From Clostridia bacterium (GTDB lineage: Bacteria; Bacillota; Clostridia; Christensenellales; Borkfalkiaceae), in contig JAJQAJ010000075.1 in assembly GCA_021203865.1 (NCBI GenBank), positions 1-46,689 on the forward strand: DNA of 46,689 bases. The letters are read 5' to 3'. Below, piece after piece: positions 7,764 through 17,077 of this stretch. Under the pieces are notes generated by a model. The model saw only the letters and a list, made by a program, of their open reading frames with translations. It was not told the DNA's origin and made no database searches. Each line of letters starts with the position of its first letter. Within the stretch, counting starts at the first letter, position 1. The position numbers and the translations under genes are program-made.

Positions 7764-9092
7764 ATGGTACACGTATTCAGCTTCAAAGAATACAACTACA
7801 TATTCGACTCCGGGTCGGGAAGCCTTCATGAGTGCGACAAGGCCACGGCGGACTATCTAAGGGCCATGCTCGGCGAAGACGTCGACACCTCGTATCTTTC
7901 GGCCAAAGAGAGGGCGGCGATAGACGCCGACATAGAGGCACTCAAAGCTGAGGGCCTTCTTTTCAAAGAGGAGACGAAAGAGCGGCCGATGAAATCCTCG
8001 GAGGTTAAGGCGCTATGTCTTCACATCTGCCACGACTGCAACCTCCGGTGCAGGTATTGCTTCGCCGACTCCGGCGCCTATTACACGAAAAGGGAGTTTA
8101 TGTCAGAGGAGACCGCGAAAAGGGCGATAGATTTTCTTCTGGAAGGCAGCGGAAACCGAAAAATCCTGGAGGTTGATTTTTTCGGCGGCGAACCGCTCAT
8201 GAACATCGGAACCATAAAAAAAGTCGTCGCCTACGCGAGGGAAAAGGAGAAGGAGACGGGGAAAAAGTTTCTTTTTACCACCACGACGAACGCGCTTCTT
8301 CTGACAAGCGACGTCATAAAATTTTTCAACGAAGAGATGGAAAACGTCGTCGTCAGTCTCGACGGAAGGCCGGACGTGCATGACGCCGTGAGAAAAAGCG
8401 TCAGCGGGAAGGGAAGCTATGACCTTGTAATCGACAACGCGAAAAAATTCGCTAGAGCGCGCGGTGACAAAAAATACTACGTGAGAGGTACCTTCACTGC
8501 GAAAAATCTCGATTTTTCCGAGGATGTCATATATCTCGCGGAGCAGGGCTTCGATTCGATTTCCATGGAGCCGGTCGTGACGGACATCGAAGATCTCGCG
8601 ATAAAAGAAGAGCACCTTCCCGTCATCCTCAAAGAGTACGAAAAACTCGCGGAAAGATATCTCGATAAATGGGAAAAGGGCGAGGGGTTCAACTTTTTTC
8701 ACTTCAACATAGATTTAGAGGGCGGTCCCTGCCTTCCCAAAAGAGTGTCCGCCTGCGGCGCGGGGAACGAATATTTTTCGGTCGTGCCCTCGGGAGACAT
8801 ATATCCCTGCCATCAGTTCGCACAGGAGGAGCCCTTCTACATGGGGAACGTCTTTAAAGGAAAACTTGACGAAAAGATAAGGAAGACGTTCGCCGAAAAT
8901 TCGCTTTTCACGAGGCGCGGGTGCGACGCGTGCTTCGCGAAATACATATGCAGCGGGGGCTGCAACGCCAACAATTTCCATTTTTGCGGCGACATCAACG
9001 AGCCGTACGGCATAACCTGCGCCATGATGAAAAAACGTGTAGAGTGCGCCATGCACATTCTCGCGAGGAAAAAAGCCGCGGCTGAGAAATAA
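7764..9092 (+). CDS. scfB: SCIFF peptide maturase, radical SAM/SPASM thioether synthase
   Basis: This radical SAM enzyme installs the thioether in the SCIFF peptide encoded just upstream. The N-terminus (MVHVFSFKEYNYIFD) matches the peptide-recognition region of the family. The [4Fe-4S] motif is CNLRCRYC, followed by DFFGGEP. A C-terminal SPASM region carries auxiliary cluster cysteines, including CGAGNEYFSVVPSGDIYPC, CDACFAKYICSGGC and a late Cys before MMKKRVEC. I start at ATG 7764 because family members begin MxHVF; a GTG at 7752 is in frame but adds four unconserved residues. Neither start has a clear ribosome site. The protein would be 442 residues. Confidence 0.95.
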   Translation: MVHVFSFKEYNYIFDSGSGSLHECDKATADYLRAMLGEDVDTSYLSAKERAAIDADIEALKAEGLLFKEETKERPMKSSEVKALCLHICHDCNLRCRYCFADSGAYYTKREFMSEETAKRAIDFLLEGSGNRKILEVDFFGGEPLMNIGTIKKVVAYAREKEKETGKKFLFTTTTNALLLTSDVIKFFNEEMENVVVSLDGRPDVHDAVRKSVSGKGSYDLVIDNAKKFARARGDKKYYVRGTFTAKNLDFSEDVIYLAEQGFDSISMEPVVTDIEDLAIKEEHLPVILKEYEKLAERYLDKWEKGEGFNFFHFNIDLEGGPCLPKRVSACGAGNEYFSVVPSGDIYPCHQFAQEEPFYMGNVFKGKLDEKIRKTFAENSLFTRRGCDACFAKYICSGGCNANNFHFCGDINEPYGITCAMMKKRVECAMHILARKKAAAEK

Positions 9093-9166
9093 ACATAATT
9101 TTCGGTTAAATTTGCCCAATTCGCAGTTTTTGGCCGTCTCTTGTGTGTTACATCTTGCTTAATTAT

Positions 9167-9196
9167 TTGACGCCTCAAATTTTTTTTTTATATAAT
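9167..9196 (+). promoter_or_regulatory. secD promoter
   Basis: -35 TTGACG (9167-9172), 18-base T-rich spacer, -10 TATAAT (9191-9196). It lies about 55 bases ahead of the secD ATG, which has the ribosome site GAGGAGAGAG. Confidence 0.8.
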
Positions 9197-9252
9197 AGAT
9201 ACGCTGTTTAAAACATTTGGCAATGACTCGGTTTTCGAGGAGAGAGTAATAA

Positions 9253-10860
9253 ATGGGTAAAATAAGATCGGCAGTAATAACGACGATAGTCGTAGTCGCG
9301 ATAGTCGCGGCCACGTTCTTCTCCGTTGTTTCGTTCACCTACGGAGGCGGGACTTACAGATGGAATTCCATAATGTCCGTTCTCTCCCTGGGTTCGGAAT
9401 TCACGGGGGACGCCGAATGCGTGATATATCCGGAGGGCGTGATAACGGAGGCGGAGTACAGACTCTACGCCACCATACCCACAGATGTGGATGAGTTCAC
9501 CGATGAAGATGAATTCGATGACGCCGTTAAAGCGGCGGAAGACTATCGTGACCAGTACACGGACATCGGCAACGGCCTCTACATCGACACGGACACATAC
9601 AAAATGGACGACGGCGGGGAGGACAGTGCCGACATGGTCGAGCTTAGGGCGAACGTCAGAGACGACGCCGAAATCATAAGCTCGCGTCTATCCAAAATGA
9701 ATTTTTCGTCTTATTCCGTATCGGTCGTCAATGATTACGGTCTAAAGATTCAGGTTCCCACCGGATACTCATACTCCGACATGAAGCACGAGGACTACCT
9801 CAACCAGGAGACGTCCTCCGCGACAAAAATATCCGTACTCTCATCCGTCGTTTCCGCGCTTGTCCTTGACGGCGAGTTCACGCTCTGTGTTTCCGACAGC
9901 GGTTACGGCTTTGAACCCGCCGACAGCGACCTCGAATATTACCCCATAACCAAGAAAACCGACTCCATGTCCGACTACATAAAGAAGGTCAGAACATATT
10001 CTCGCGGCGGCTCCGACGCACTGAAATTCAAACTCACGTCTGACGGCAGAACGCTTATCAAGAAAAAGACCAACCAGCTTCTCGACTCCGACGACCCGAC
10101 GCTCTATTTCTGCATAGGGAGCAACGTGCTCATGTCGCTCTCAATCGATTCCATGATAGACAGCAAAAAGTTTTACATCACGGTTTCCGATTCGATGGGC
10201 GCCAAAAGCTACGCCGCGGTGCTCGACTCCGTCGTAAGCGGCGAAATCGTCAATTACAAATACACGTCCGGTGACCCCAATTCCGAAAGCATTTCACTCA
10301 CCGCGGGCTCGGTTCAGAGCGGGAAGGGGGCGGGACTCGCCATGGCTGTGATGCTGCTTATAGTGCTGGTCGCGCTCTGCGTGTTCTCGGTAGTCAAATA
10401 CAAGAAGCTCGGCTGGCTCAATGTGGCGATGCTGCTTCTCTTCTCGCTTATAATGATTTACACGGCGTACCTTCTCAGCATAGAGATAACGATAGCCGTC
10501 ATACTCTGCGCGATGCTCTCTTTGGGACTTTTCGCCGGGACTAATTTCATTGTCTTTGAAAACGTCAGGGGCGCCGTCAATGAGGGCAACATAATGCAGA
10601 ACGCGGTGAAGAGCGGTTACAAAAAGAACCGCGCGGCTATATTGGACGCTCACATAGTTCTGTTCATCGCCGTCTTTATTCTGTATCTTGTCGGCAAAGG
10701 GCCGGCTTCCGCATGCGGGCTGCTCATGATTTTCAGCGTCGTGTTCTCGTATCTCATGTACTGGTTCACGAGGTTCATGTGGTATGTCTGTCTCTCGCCG
10801 GTGAAAGACAAATTCGGATACTGCGGATTCAAGAGGAGGGTTCTCGACGATGAAGACTAA
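9253..10860 (+). CDS. secD: divergent SecD-like translocase subunit
   Basis: The 535-residue membrane protein fits SecD by position (yajC, secD, secF order) and topology: one N-terminal membrane segment (about 8-28), a large outside domain (about 30-350), then five membrane segments. The C-terminal half aligns with SecD blocks: VFENVRGAVNEGN for FERIREELxxG and AAILDAHIVLFIAVFILY for the DANxxTL region. SecD and SecF normally use the proton gradient to help pull proteins out of the translocon. Two deviations stand out. The LGLDLxGG motif is only vaguely present (LGSEFTGD). The Asp of the VDANVLI membrane motif is Gly429 (codon 10537-10539). The outside domain is rich in Asp, Ser and Tyr. It overlaps secF by 11 bases. 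Confidence 0.85.
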   Translation: MGKIRSAVITTIVVVAIVAATFFSVVSFTYGGGTYRWNSIMSVLSLGSEFTGDAECVIYPEGVITEAEYRLYATIPTDVDEFTDEDEFDDAVKAAEDYRDQYTDIGNGLYIDTDTYKMDDGGEDSADMVELRANVRDDAEIISSRLSKMNFSSYSVSVVNDYGLKIQVPTGYSYSDMKHEDYLNQETSSATKISVLSSVVSALVLDGEFTLCVSDSGYGFEPADSDLEYYPITKKTDSMSDYIKKVRTYSRGGSDALKFKLTSDGRTLIKKKTNQLLDSDDPTLYFCIGSNVLMSLSIDSMIDSKKFYITVSDSMGAKSYAAVLDSVVSGEIVNYKYTSGDPNSESISLTAGSVQSGKGAGLAMAVMLLIVLVALCVFSVVKYKKLGWLNVAMLLLFSLIMIYTAYLLSIEITIAVILCAMLSLGLFAGTNFIVFENVRGAVNEGNIMQNAVKSGYKKNRAAILDAHIVLFIAVFILYLVGKGPASACGLLMIFSVVFSYLMYWFTRFMWYVCLSPVKDKFGYCGFKRRVLDDED

Positions 10861-11899
10861 GATTTCCGGGAAGATGATCCTCTTCATAATCATATCGTGT
10901 GCGCTCATAGTCATCGGCGCCGTCGTAGGCACCGTCTGTGAGACCACGGGTCACGGATTTTTCAACTACGGTGTCGAGTATGACTCCGCGAAGTCCGTGT
11001 CCGTCACCTACTACATAACCGACTATCCCGACATCTCCGTCGTCGAGAAGATATGCGAGGAAGAGTTCGAGAAACAGGGGATAAAATATAGATATGAAAC
11101 TTCGTCCGACACCTACGGTGAGATAGAGTACACGTTCTCGTACAGCACGGACGACGAGAAGCTCGCTGCCGCCGTTTACGGGAACGGGATAGACGACGAT
11201 GTAGGGATAAACAACAGGATAGACAAAACAGGAACGGAGGAAGGCGGCGGGATAAACATCGCGTCTGTCGTGGTTTCCGAGGGCATGGCGACCAATGTGA
11301 GAATGTTCAAATACGCCGCGATAGCCGCCGCGTCGATGATGGCTGTTCAGGCGCTCTACTGCCTCATAAGGTTCAGGCTCAATATGCTGGTTTTAAGTCT
11401 CGTTTCCAACGTGCACTGCGTTCTTCTGTCGCTCGCGCTCTTCGCGGCGTTCAGAGTACCTTTCAGCGCGTACACCGCGGGAGTCATGATTTTCGGGCTG
11501 CTGCTCGCCATGATTTTAAACCAGATATTCTATTCCGGCATGAAGGGCGTGTTGAAATCTGAGGAAGACGCGGATTTGTCGTTTAAGGAAAAGACCGACA
11601 AAGCCTACGCCGGGGGGCTTAAAGCGTCCACTGTGCTCTCGTGTTGTCTTTTCGCTCTGGGTGCTCTCATAGCGCTTGTCATGGGTGTTTTCGCGAGATC
11701 TGCGACATACGCGTTCATGGGGCTCGCGGCGTCACTTGTCACGCTTGTCGCGTTCTACGGCTCGACGTTCTTCTCAACCTCGGTATATTCCCGCATGGAG
11801 AAAATCACCGTGTCGCTAAGAGGGCACAAAAAAGATAAAAAAGAGAAAGCCGGCAAGGGTGCTCCCGAGGAGGGCGACATCGCCGTCGAGTCGGTTTAA
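10850..11899 (+). CDS. secF: divergent SecF-like translocase subunit
   Basis: The 349-residue protein has an N-terminal membrane segment (about 7-27), a short outside domain (about 35-150) and five further membrane segments, the SecF layout. The start lies inside the end of secD, so translation is probably coupled. The region equivalent to the NDTVVVxDRIRE membrane block reads LNQIFYSGMKGV, so neither the Asp nor the conserved Arg of that block is visible. The final two segments (ALGALIALVMGVF, MGLAASLVTLVAFYG) and a Lys-rich tail are ordinary. Assignment rests on context and topology more than on motifs. A terminator follows at once. Confidence 0.8.
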   Translation: MKTKISGKMILFIIISCALIVIGAVVGTVCETTGHGFFNYGVEYDSAKSVSVTYYITDYPDISVVEKICEEEFEKQGIKYRYETSSDTYGEIEYTFSYSTDDEKLAAAVYGNGIDDDVGINNRIDKTGTEEGGGINIASVVVSEGMATNVRMFKYAAIAAASMMAVQALYCLIRFRLNMLVLSLVSNVHCVLLSLALFAAFRVPFSAYTAGVMIFGLLLAMILNQIFYSGMKGVLKSEEDADLSFKEKTDKAYAGGLKASTVLSCCLFALGALIALVMGVFARSATYAFMGLAASLVTLVAFYGSTFFSTSVYSRMEKITVSLRGHKKDKKEKAGKGAPEEGDIAVESV

Positions 11900-11911
11900 T
11901 ATAGGCTGAGC

Positions 11912-11934
11912 GGCGGGGTTTTCCCGCCCTTTTT
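11912..11934 (+). terminator. terminator after secF
   Basis: GGCGGG/CCCGCC stem with loop GTTTT, then CTTTTTG. It lies 12 bases after the secF stop and 20 bases before recJ, so recJ may need read-through or an unseen promoter. Confidence 0.8.
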
Positions 11935-11954
11935 GTTTGTAATATGACCCGCTT

Positions 11955-14297
11955 ATGAAAGAATTGCTCCCGGACGTCGTCTTTTCAGAAGAGGACCTTG
12001 AAAAAATAGACAGTCTCGCGAAAGAGATGGAGCTCACGAACGAGGTTGCCTCCGTGCTGTACGCGAGGGGGATTGACACGAAAGAAAAGGCGGAGCGGTT
12101 TCTTTCCGCCGGAGAAAGTCACTATGTGTCCCCTTTCAAAATGTCCGGCATGCGCGAGGCCGTTGACCTCATAACCGAAGCGAGAGACGAAGACTGGGTT
12201 GTAGCCGTCTACGGCGACTACGACGCCGACGGGATATGCGCTCTCACCCTCATGAGGGAGGCACTCATCGAGTTCGGCATAGAGGAGCCCGTCATTTTCG
12301 TCCCGGAGAGAAAAGGCGGGTACGGCCTCAGAATTGAGGCCATAGACAGAATTTTTGACGAATACAATCCGCAGCTCATAATAACCGTCGATTGCGGCAT
12401 AAGCTGCGGGGCCGAGGTTGAATACATCCAGGAGCAGGGCGCGGAGGTCATCGTCACCGACCACCACGAACTTCCGCCCTCTCTTCCCGACTGTGTAACA
12501 ATAAACCCGAAATTTTCTGACGATTATCCATTTGACAATCTTTGCGGCACGGGGGTGGCCTTCAAAGTGGGCGTCGCCCTCAACGGAAAATCGTTTTACA
12601 GGTTCGCCGACATAGCCGCGATAGCGACGGTAGCCGACAGTGTGTCTCTCACGGGTGAGAACAGGGACATGGTGACGGAGGGCCTGAGGCTCATGAACAG
12701 CGCGCCGAGAAAATCCTATGCCGGCCTTCTGAAACCCGGTGAGACCGTGACGTCCCAGACGATATCCTTCACCCTCGGTCCCAAAATCAACGCCGCCGGC
12801 AGGATGAACGACGCGAGGTCGGCCTACGAGCTTATGTCTTCCGAAGACGAGGATGAAATAAAAAGGCTGACGGAGAAGCTCACCGACTACAACACGGAAA
12901 GACAGCAAAAATGCGACGAGCTGTATGTTTCCGCCAAGGCGATGCTCCGTCAGAAGGGAGCGTACGGGAGCGTCATAATGCTTTCCGGCGAAGGCTGGAG
13001 CACGGGGTTTGTCGGCATAGTCGCCGCGAGGATCGCGGATGAGTTTTCAAGGCCGACGCTTCTTTTCGTCAAGGAAGGAAGCAGCCTTCGCGGCAGTGCG
13101 AGGTCGGTCGAGGGCGTCAACATATATGAAGCGCTCAGGGCTTCGTCCGATCTCATAGAGGAGTTCGGAGGACACGCACAGGCTGCCGGCATAAACATTC
13201 TCGAAGAGAACTTCGACAAGCTCGAAAGCTCGCTCAACGAATTCATGGGCGAAAAATACCCGGGCGGCGCGTTCGCGCCGACGCTTAGATACGACGGGGA
13301 GATATGCTCAGAAAAACAGCTTTCGGGGAGGATTGCGAAGGAGCTTGAAAGGTTAGAGCCTTACGGCGTGGGGAACAGAAGGCCGCTTTTTGTCTTTCGC
13401 GCGAAAAACTGTGACGTCAAACCCATTAAGCCTCTTTCCCCGCATTTCACGTTCAACACTGCCGGAATTCGTTCGGGGATAAAACCCGGTGACAAGAGCG
13501 ACTGGAGCGGCTTCACGTATTTTTCCGGCGAAAAAAACGCGCTCATACTGGAGAGCGACGCGGAAAAAAAGATCGTCTTCGAGTTCAATATTGACGAATT
13601 TCTGGGACGAAAATACATCCGCGGCCTGGTTCGAGACGTGGTGTACGGCAATGAGGCCGTGTTTGACTGCAAAAGGGAGACCGAAGAAAATAATCTTCTC
13701 ACGCTTTCAAAACCCGACGTCGAGGTTGACGAGACGAGGATATCCGACGAAGAGGCGGACAGGATGCTGGAAAGCTGCGAAAATTACGGCACCATCTTCA
13801 TAGCTTTTGACCCGGACACACTGAAAAAACACGGGAAGGCAGAGCAGCTTCCGACGGAGATTTTTTCCATGACCGTCCACAATCTCGCGTCCATGGTGCT
13901 TGTGTCCCCGAGGGCCGACACCGACCTTTCGGGATATAAAAACATAGTTCTTCTGGACGGTCTCGGGCGGCACACTCTTCCCGCACTGGAGGGAAAGAAG
14001 GTCTATTCATGCGCCGCGCGCGCGGCGATGCCCAAAGTTTCGGCCAAAAGGGATGACCTCGTGAAGGTGTACAGATGGATGCTTGCCAATTATGACCATG
14101 TGACGGGCGGCTCCGCGGTTGAGGCCGCGAGGACGCTTTCGCCGTTCGGGAGGGTGAATCTTCTTTTCGCCGTTCTTGTCTTTGAAGAGCTCGGCATTGT
14201 GAACTTTGAGACGGGAAAAATGATGATAAATGCCGGCACAAAAACCGACCTTTCAAAATCGAGACTTTATAAAATGATGTCGGAAGCCGCCGGCTGA
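11955..14297 (+). CDS. recJ: single-stranded-DNA-specific exonuclease RecJ
   Basis: RecJ degrades single-stranded DNA 5' to 3' in recombination and repair. The 780-residue protein begins with the DHH phosphoesterase core (YGDYDADGI at about residue 90, VTDHHE at about 170), followed by NAAGRMND and the DHHA1 motif GGHAQAAG near residue 410. A longer C-terminal extension (about 530-780) matches the clostridial form. The ATG has no clear ribosome site, because the secF terminator lies directly upstream. It is followed closely by rsh, the hydrolase and hemZ, probably one transcript. Confidence 0.95.
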   Translation: MKELLPDVVFSEEDLEKIDSLAKEMELTNEVASVLYARGIDTKEKAERFLSAGESHYVSPFKMSGMREAVDLITEARDEDWVVAVYGDYDADGICALTLMREALIEFGIEEPVIFVPERKGGYGLRIEAIDRIFDEYNPQLIITVDCGISCGAEVEYIQEQGAEVIVTDHHELPPSLPDCVTINPKFSDDYPFDNLCGTGVAFKVGVALNGKSFYRFADIAAIATVADSVSLTGENRDMVTEGLRLMNSAPRKSYAGLLKPGETVTSQTISFTLGPKINAAGRMNDARSAYELMSSEDEDEIKRLTEKLTDYNTERQQKCDELYVSAKAMLRQKGAYGSVIMLSGEGWSTGFVGIVAARIADEFSRPTLLFVKEGSSLRGSARSVEGVNIYEALRASSDLIEEFGGHAQAAGINILEENFDKLESSLNEFMGEKYPGGAFAPTLRYDGEICSEKQLSGRIAKELERLEPYGVGNRRPLFVFRAKNCDVKPIKPLSPHFTFNTAGIRSGIKPGDKSDWSGFTYFSGEKNALILESDAEKKIVFEFNIDEFLGRKYIRGLVRDVVYGNEAVFDCKRETEENNLLTLSKPDVEVDETRISDEEADRMLESCENYGTIFIAFDPDTLKKHGKAEQLPTEIFSMTVHNLASMVLVSPRADTDLSGYKNIVLLDGLGRHTLPALEGKKVYSCAARAAMPKVSAKRDDLVKVYRWMLANYDHVTGGSAVEAARTLSPFGRVNLLFAVLVFEELGIVNFETGKMMINAGTKTDLSKSRLYKMMSEAAG

Positions 14298-14310
14298 TTT
14301 GGGGGGCGTC

Positions 14311-16461
14311 ATGCTAGAAAGCCTGGAGATGACCACGGTCCTCAGCAAAATATATTCGCTTTCGGATGACACGGAGAGGGATATGCTTCTCCGCGCGTAT
14401 GACTATTCCCAGAACATGCACAAAGACCAGAAACGCGCGTCGGGGGAGCCGTTTTTCATCCATCCGTGCGCTGTGGCTGAGATACTTCTCGATTTGGGAC
14501 TTGACGCCCCGTCGATAGCTGCCGCCTTTCTTCACGACGTCATTGAGGACACACCCGCGACCAAAGAAGACATTCGCGCGAACTTCGGCGACGAGGTCAT
14601 GAATCTCGTGGACGGCGTGACAAAGCTTGAAAAAATCCAGTATGGCACGAAAGAAGACGAGGACGCTGAAAATTTCCGCAAAGTTTTTGTCGCCATGGCG
14701 AACGACGTCCGGGTTATAATCATCAAACTCGCGGACAGGCTCCACAACATGAGGTCGCTCAACTTTCTCTCTGACGCCAGGCAAAAGAGGATAGCTAGGG
14801 AAACCCTTGACATATACGCGCCCCTCGCGGGAAGGCTCGGAATATTCCAGATAAAGACAGAGCTTGAAGACCTCTGTCTCAAATATCTCGACCCGGAGAT
14901 GTTCGAATACCTCGTGACGAACATAAACCAGAAGATGACTGAAAGAGAGGAATTTGTCAACTTTGTCGTAGGGGAGCTTCAAGATATCCTGAAGGAGTCG
15001 GGAATAAGCGGCGAAGTTATCGGCCGGCCAAAACACTTCTACTCCATATACAGGAAGATGAAGGATCAAAACAAGACTCTTGACCAAATATACGATCTCA
15101 CGGGCGTTAGGGTGATTGTCTCCACCACGGCGGAATGTTACGAAGTGCTCGGAAAAATTCATCTCAAATGGAAACCCGTCCCGGGGCGGATAAAGGATTA
15201 CATAGCCACGCCGAAAAGAAATATGTACCAGTCGCTGCACACGACGGTGGTCACGAACTTTGGCCAGTTCTTTGAGATACAGATAAGGACCGAGGAAATG
15301 CACAAACTCGCCGAGTACGGCATAGCGGCGCACTGGAGATACAAAGAGAACAAGGAGGCTGAGAACAGTTTCGATCTCAGAATCGACTGGATACGCGACA
15401 TTCTCGACTGGGAAGGCTCGATAAAAGACACCAAAGAGTTTGTCGACAGTCTCAAAAATGACCTCTACTCTTCTGAACTTTTGGTCTTCACTCCGCAGGG
15501 AAAGGTGATAACACTCCCTCTGGAGGCCACCCCCGTCGATTTCGCCTATGCCATACATTCGGAAGTCGGAAATAGGTGCGTGGGTGCCAAGGTGAATAAC
15601 AAAATAGTCGCTCTGAATTCTGAACTGCATACGGGCGACGTCGTGGAGATAATGACGACCTCCGCAGACAAAGGTCCTTCCTGGGACTGGCTCAGGTTTG
15701 TAAAATCCGGCTCCGCGAGGGCGAAGATAAGACAGTACTTCAAAAAGGAGATGAAGGAAGGCGACGCCGCCAAGGGGAGAGAGATGCTGGAGGCCGAGTC
15801 GAAATCGCGTGGGTTTGATTTTTCCGACCTCCTCACCGACGACTCGTTCAGGAGACTTTCAAACAGGCTTGTGTTCACAAGCGTCGACGAAATGTGCGGC
15901 GCGGTGGGCAGTGGCGCCGTACCGTGCGGACAGGTCATAACGAGGCTCATAGACTACCGAAGGAAGGAGATGCCGAAGCCCACGAGTGAGAGTGAGCTCG
16001 AAAAGGTAAAGGGCACGCCGGAAGGTGCGGTGACCGTCCAGGGTGAGGAGCAGCTCCTTGTGAAGTTCGCGCATTGCTGCAACCCCGTGCCCGGCGACGA
16101 GATAGTCGGCTATGTCTCACAGGGAAGAGGCGTCATAATCCACAGAAAGGACTGCCCGAACATAAAAGGGTACGACAGGGAGAGGGTCCAGCCCGCGAGC
16201 TGGACGGGCGAGGCCGAAGAGGGATTCCAGGCGGAGATAAAAATCCGCACGGCCAACGACAACGGCGTCATAGCATACATAACGGCGGAAATAGCCAAAA
16301 TGGCGCTTTCCATAACCCAGCTCAACGCGAGGGTCAACAAAGACGGCGAAGGCGTCATAGACATATTCTTAATGCTCAGCAGGAGCTCGGACATAGATAT
16401 TCTCACGGAGAATCTTAAAAAAGACAAAAGAATAGCTGATGTCAGCAGGACGGTGAATTGA
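14311..16461 (+). CDS. relA: bifunctional (p)ppGpp synthetase/hydrolase (RSH family)
   Basis: This enzyme makes and degrades the stringent-response alarmone (p)ppGpp. Domains in order over 716 residues: HD hydrolase (FIHPCAVAEIL, FLHDVIEDT), synthetase (GRPKHFYSIYRKM, YDLTGVRVIV, NMYQSLHTTV), TGS (VFTPQGKVITLP), a zinc-finger-like region with HCCNPVPGD, and a C-terminal ACT domain. The synthetase carries RIKD, the RxKD form found in bifunctional enzymes, rather than the ExDD of synthetase-only RelA. I start at ATG 14311 because GGGGGG lies four bases upstream; the in-frame TTG at 14299 adds four residues and has no ribosome site. Confidence 0.96.
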   Translation: MLESLEMTTVLSKIYSLSDDTERDMLLRAYDYSQNMHKDQKRASGEPFFIHPCAVAEILLDLGLDAPSIAAAFLHDVIEDTPATKEDIRANFGDEVMNLVDGVTKLEKIQYGTKEDEDAENFRKVFVAMANDVRVIIIKLADRLHNMRSLNFLSDARQKRIARETLDIYAPLAGRLGIFQIKTELEDLCLKYLDPEMFEYLVTNINQKMTEREEFVNFVVGELQDILKESGISGEVIGRPKHFYSIYRKMKDQNKTLDQIYDLTGVRVIVSTTAECYEVLGKIHLKWKPVPGRIKDYIATPKRNMYQSLHTTVVTNFGQFFEIQIRTEEMHKLAEYGIAAHWRYKENKEAENSFDLRIDWIRDILDWEGSIKDTKEFVDSLKNDLYSSELLVFTPQGKVITLPLEATPVDFAYAIHSEVGNRCVGAKVNNKIVALNSELHTGDVVEIMTTSADKGPSWDWLRFVKSGSARAKIRQYFKKEMKEGDAAKGREMLEAESKSRGFDFSDLLTDDSFRRLSNRLVFTSVDEMCGAVGSGAVPCGQVITRLIDYRRKEMPKPTSESELEKVKGTPEGAVTVQGEEQLLVKFAHCCNPVPGDEIVGYVSQGRGVIIHRKDCPNIKGYDRERVQPASWTGEAEEGFQAEIKIRTANDNGVIAYITAEIAKMALSITQLNARVNKDGEGVIDIFLMLSRSSDIDILTENLKKDKRIADVSRTVN

Positions 16462-16462
16462 C

Positions 16463-17077
16463 ATGATTACTGTTCATAAAATCAAACCCATAGGGTTCGC
16501 TTCAAATTCATACATCGTGACGGCCGACAAAAAGTCCTGCGTCGTCATAGACTGCGCCCAGCCGAGGGTGTACAAGGAGTGCCAAAAGCTTGGCCTCGCG
16601 CCCGCGGCCGTACTTCTGACTCACGGCCATTATGATCATATCGGCGGCTGCGGCGAGTTCTTCAAAGCCGGTGTACCCATATACATAGGCAGAGGCGAGT
16701 ATGAGCTCATATTCGGCGAAGGCATGAGGGTCGGATTCAACGACGTTGAAATCCCTTACTTTGAGGTCGCCGGATATCTCGAAGACGGCCAGAAGATAAA
16801 TTTTGCCGGCATTGACTTTGACGTCATTTCCACCCCTGGGCACACGGCGTCGGAGGTGAGCTTTATAACCGGTGACATCATTTTTTCCGGTGACGTTCTC
16901 TTTTGCGAGAGCGTGGGACGCACCGACCTCGCTTCGGGGGACGAGGACGCGCTCATTTCATCCGTGAAGCGTCTTTACGCCCTTGAAGGCGATTACAAGG
17001 TTTACACCGGCCACGGCGAGGACACGACTCTTGAAAATGAAAGACGCCACAACCCGTATGTGAGAGCGGTGAAATAA
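16463..17077 (+). CDS. metallo-beta-lactamase-fold hydrolase, glyoxalase-II-like
   Basis: The 204-residue protein has the full metal-binding set of the fold: LTHGHYDHIGG, TPGHTASEVSF, SGDVLFCESVGRTDL and a late TGHGEDT with a final His in ERRHNPYV. This pattern is typical of small glyoxalase-II-like hydrolases of thioesters such as acyl-glutathione-type substrates, but the true substrate cannot be read from sequence. It follows rsh after one base and is followed directly by hemZ, so all three are probably co-transcribed. The same order of rsh, hydrolase and hemZ is common in Clostridia. Confidence 0.88.
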   Translation: MITVHKIKPIGFASNSYIVTADKKSCVVIDCAQPRVYKECQKLGLAPAAVLLTHGHYDHIGGCGEFFKAGVPIYIGRGEYELIFGEGMRVGFNDVEIPYFEVAGYLEDGQKINFAGIDFDVISTPGHTASEVSFITGDIIFSGDVLFCESVGRTDLASGDEDALISSVKRLYALEGDYKVYTGHGEDTTLENERRHNPYVRAVK

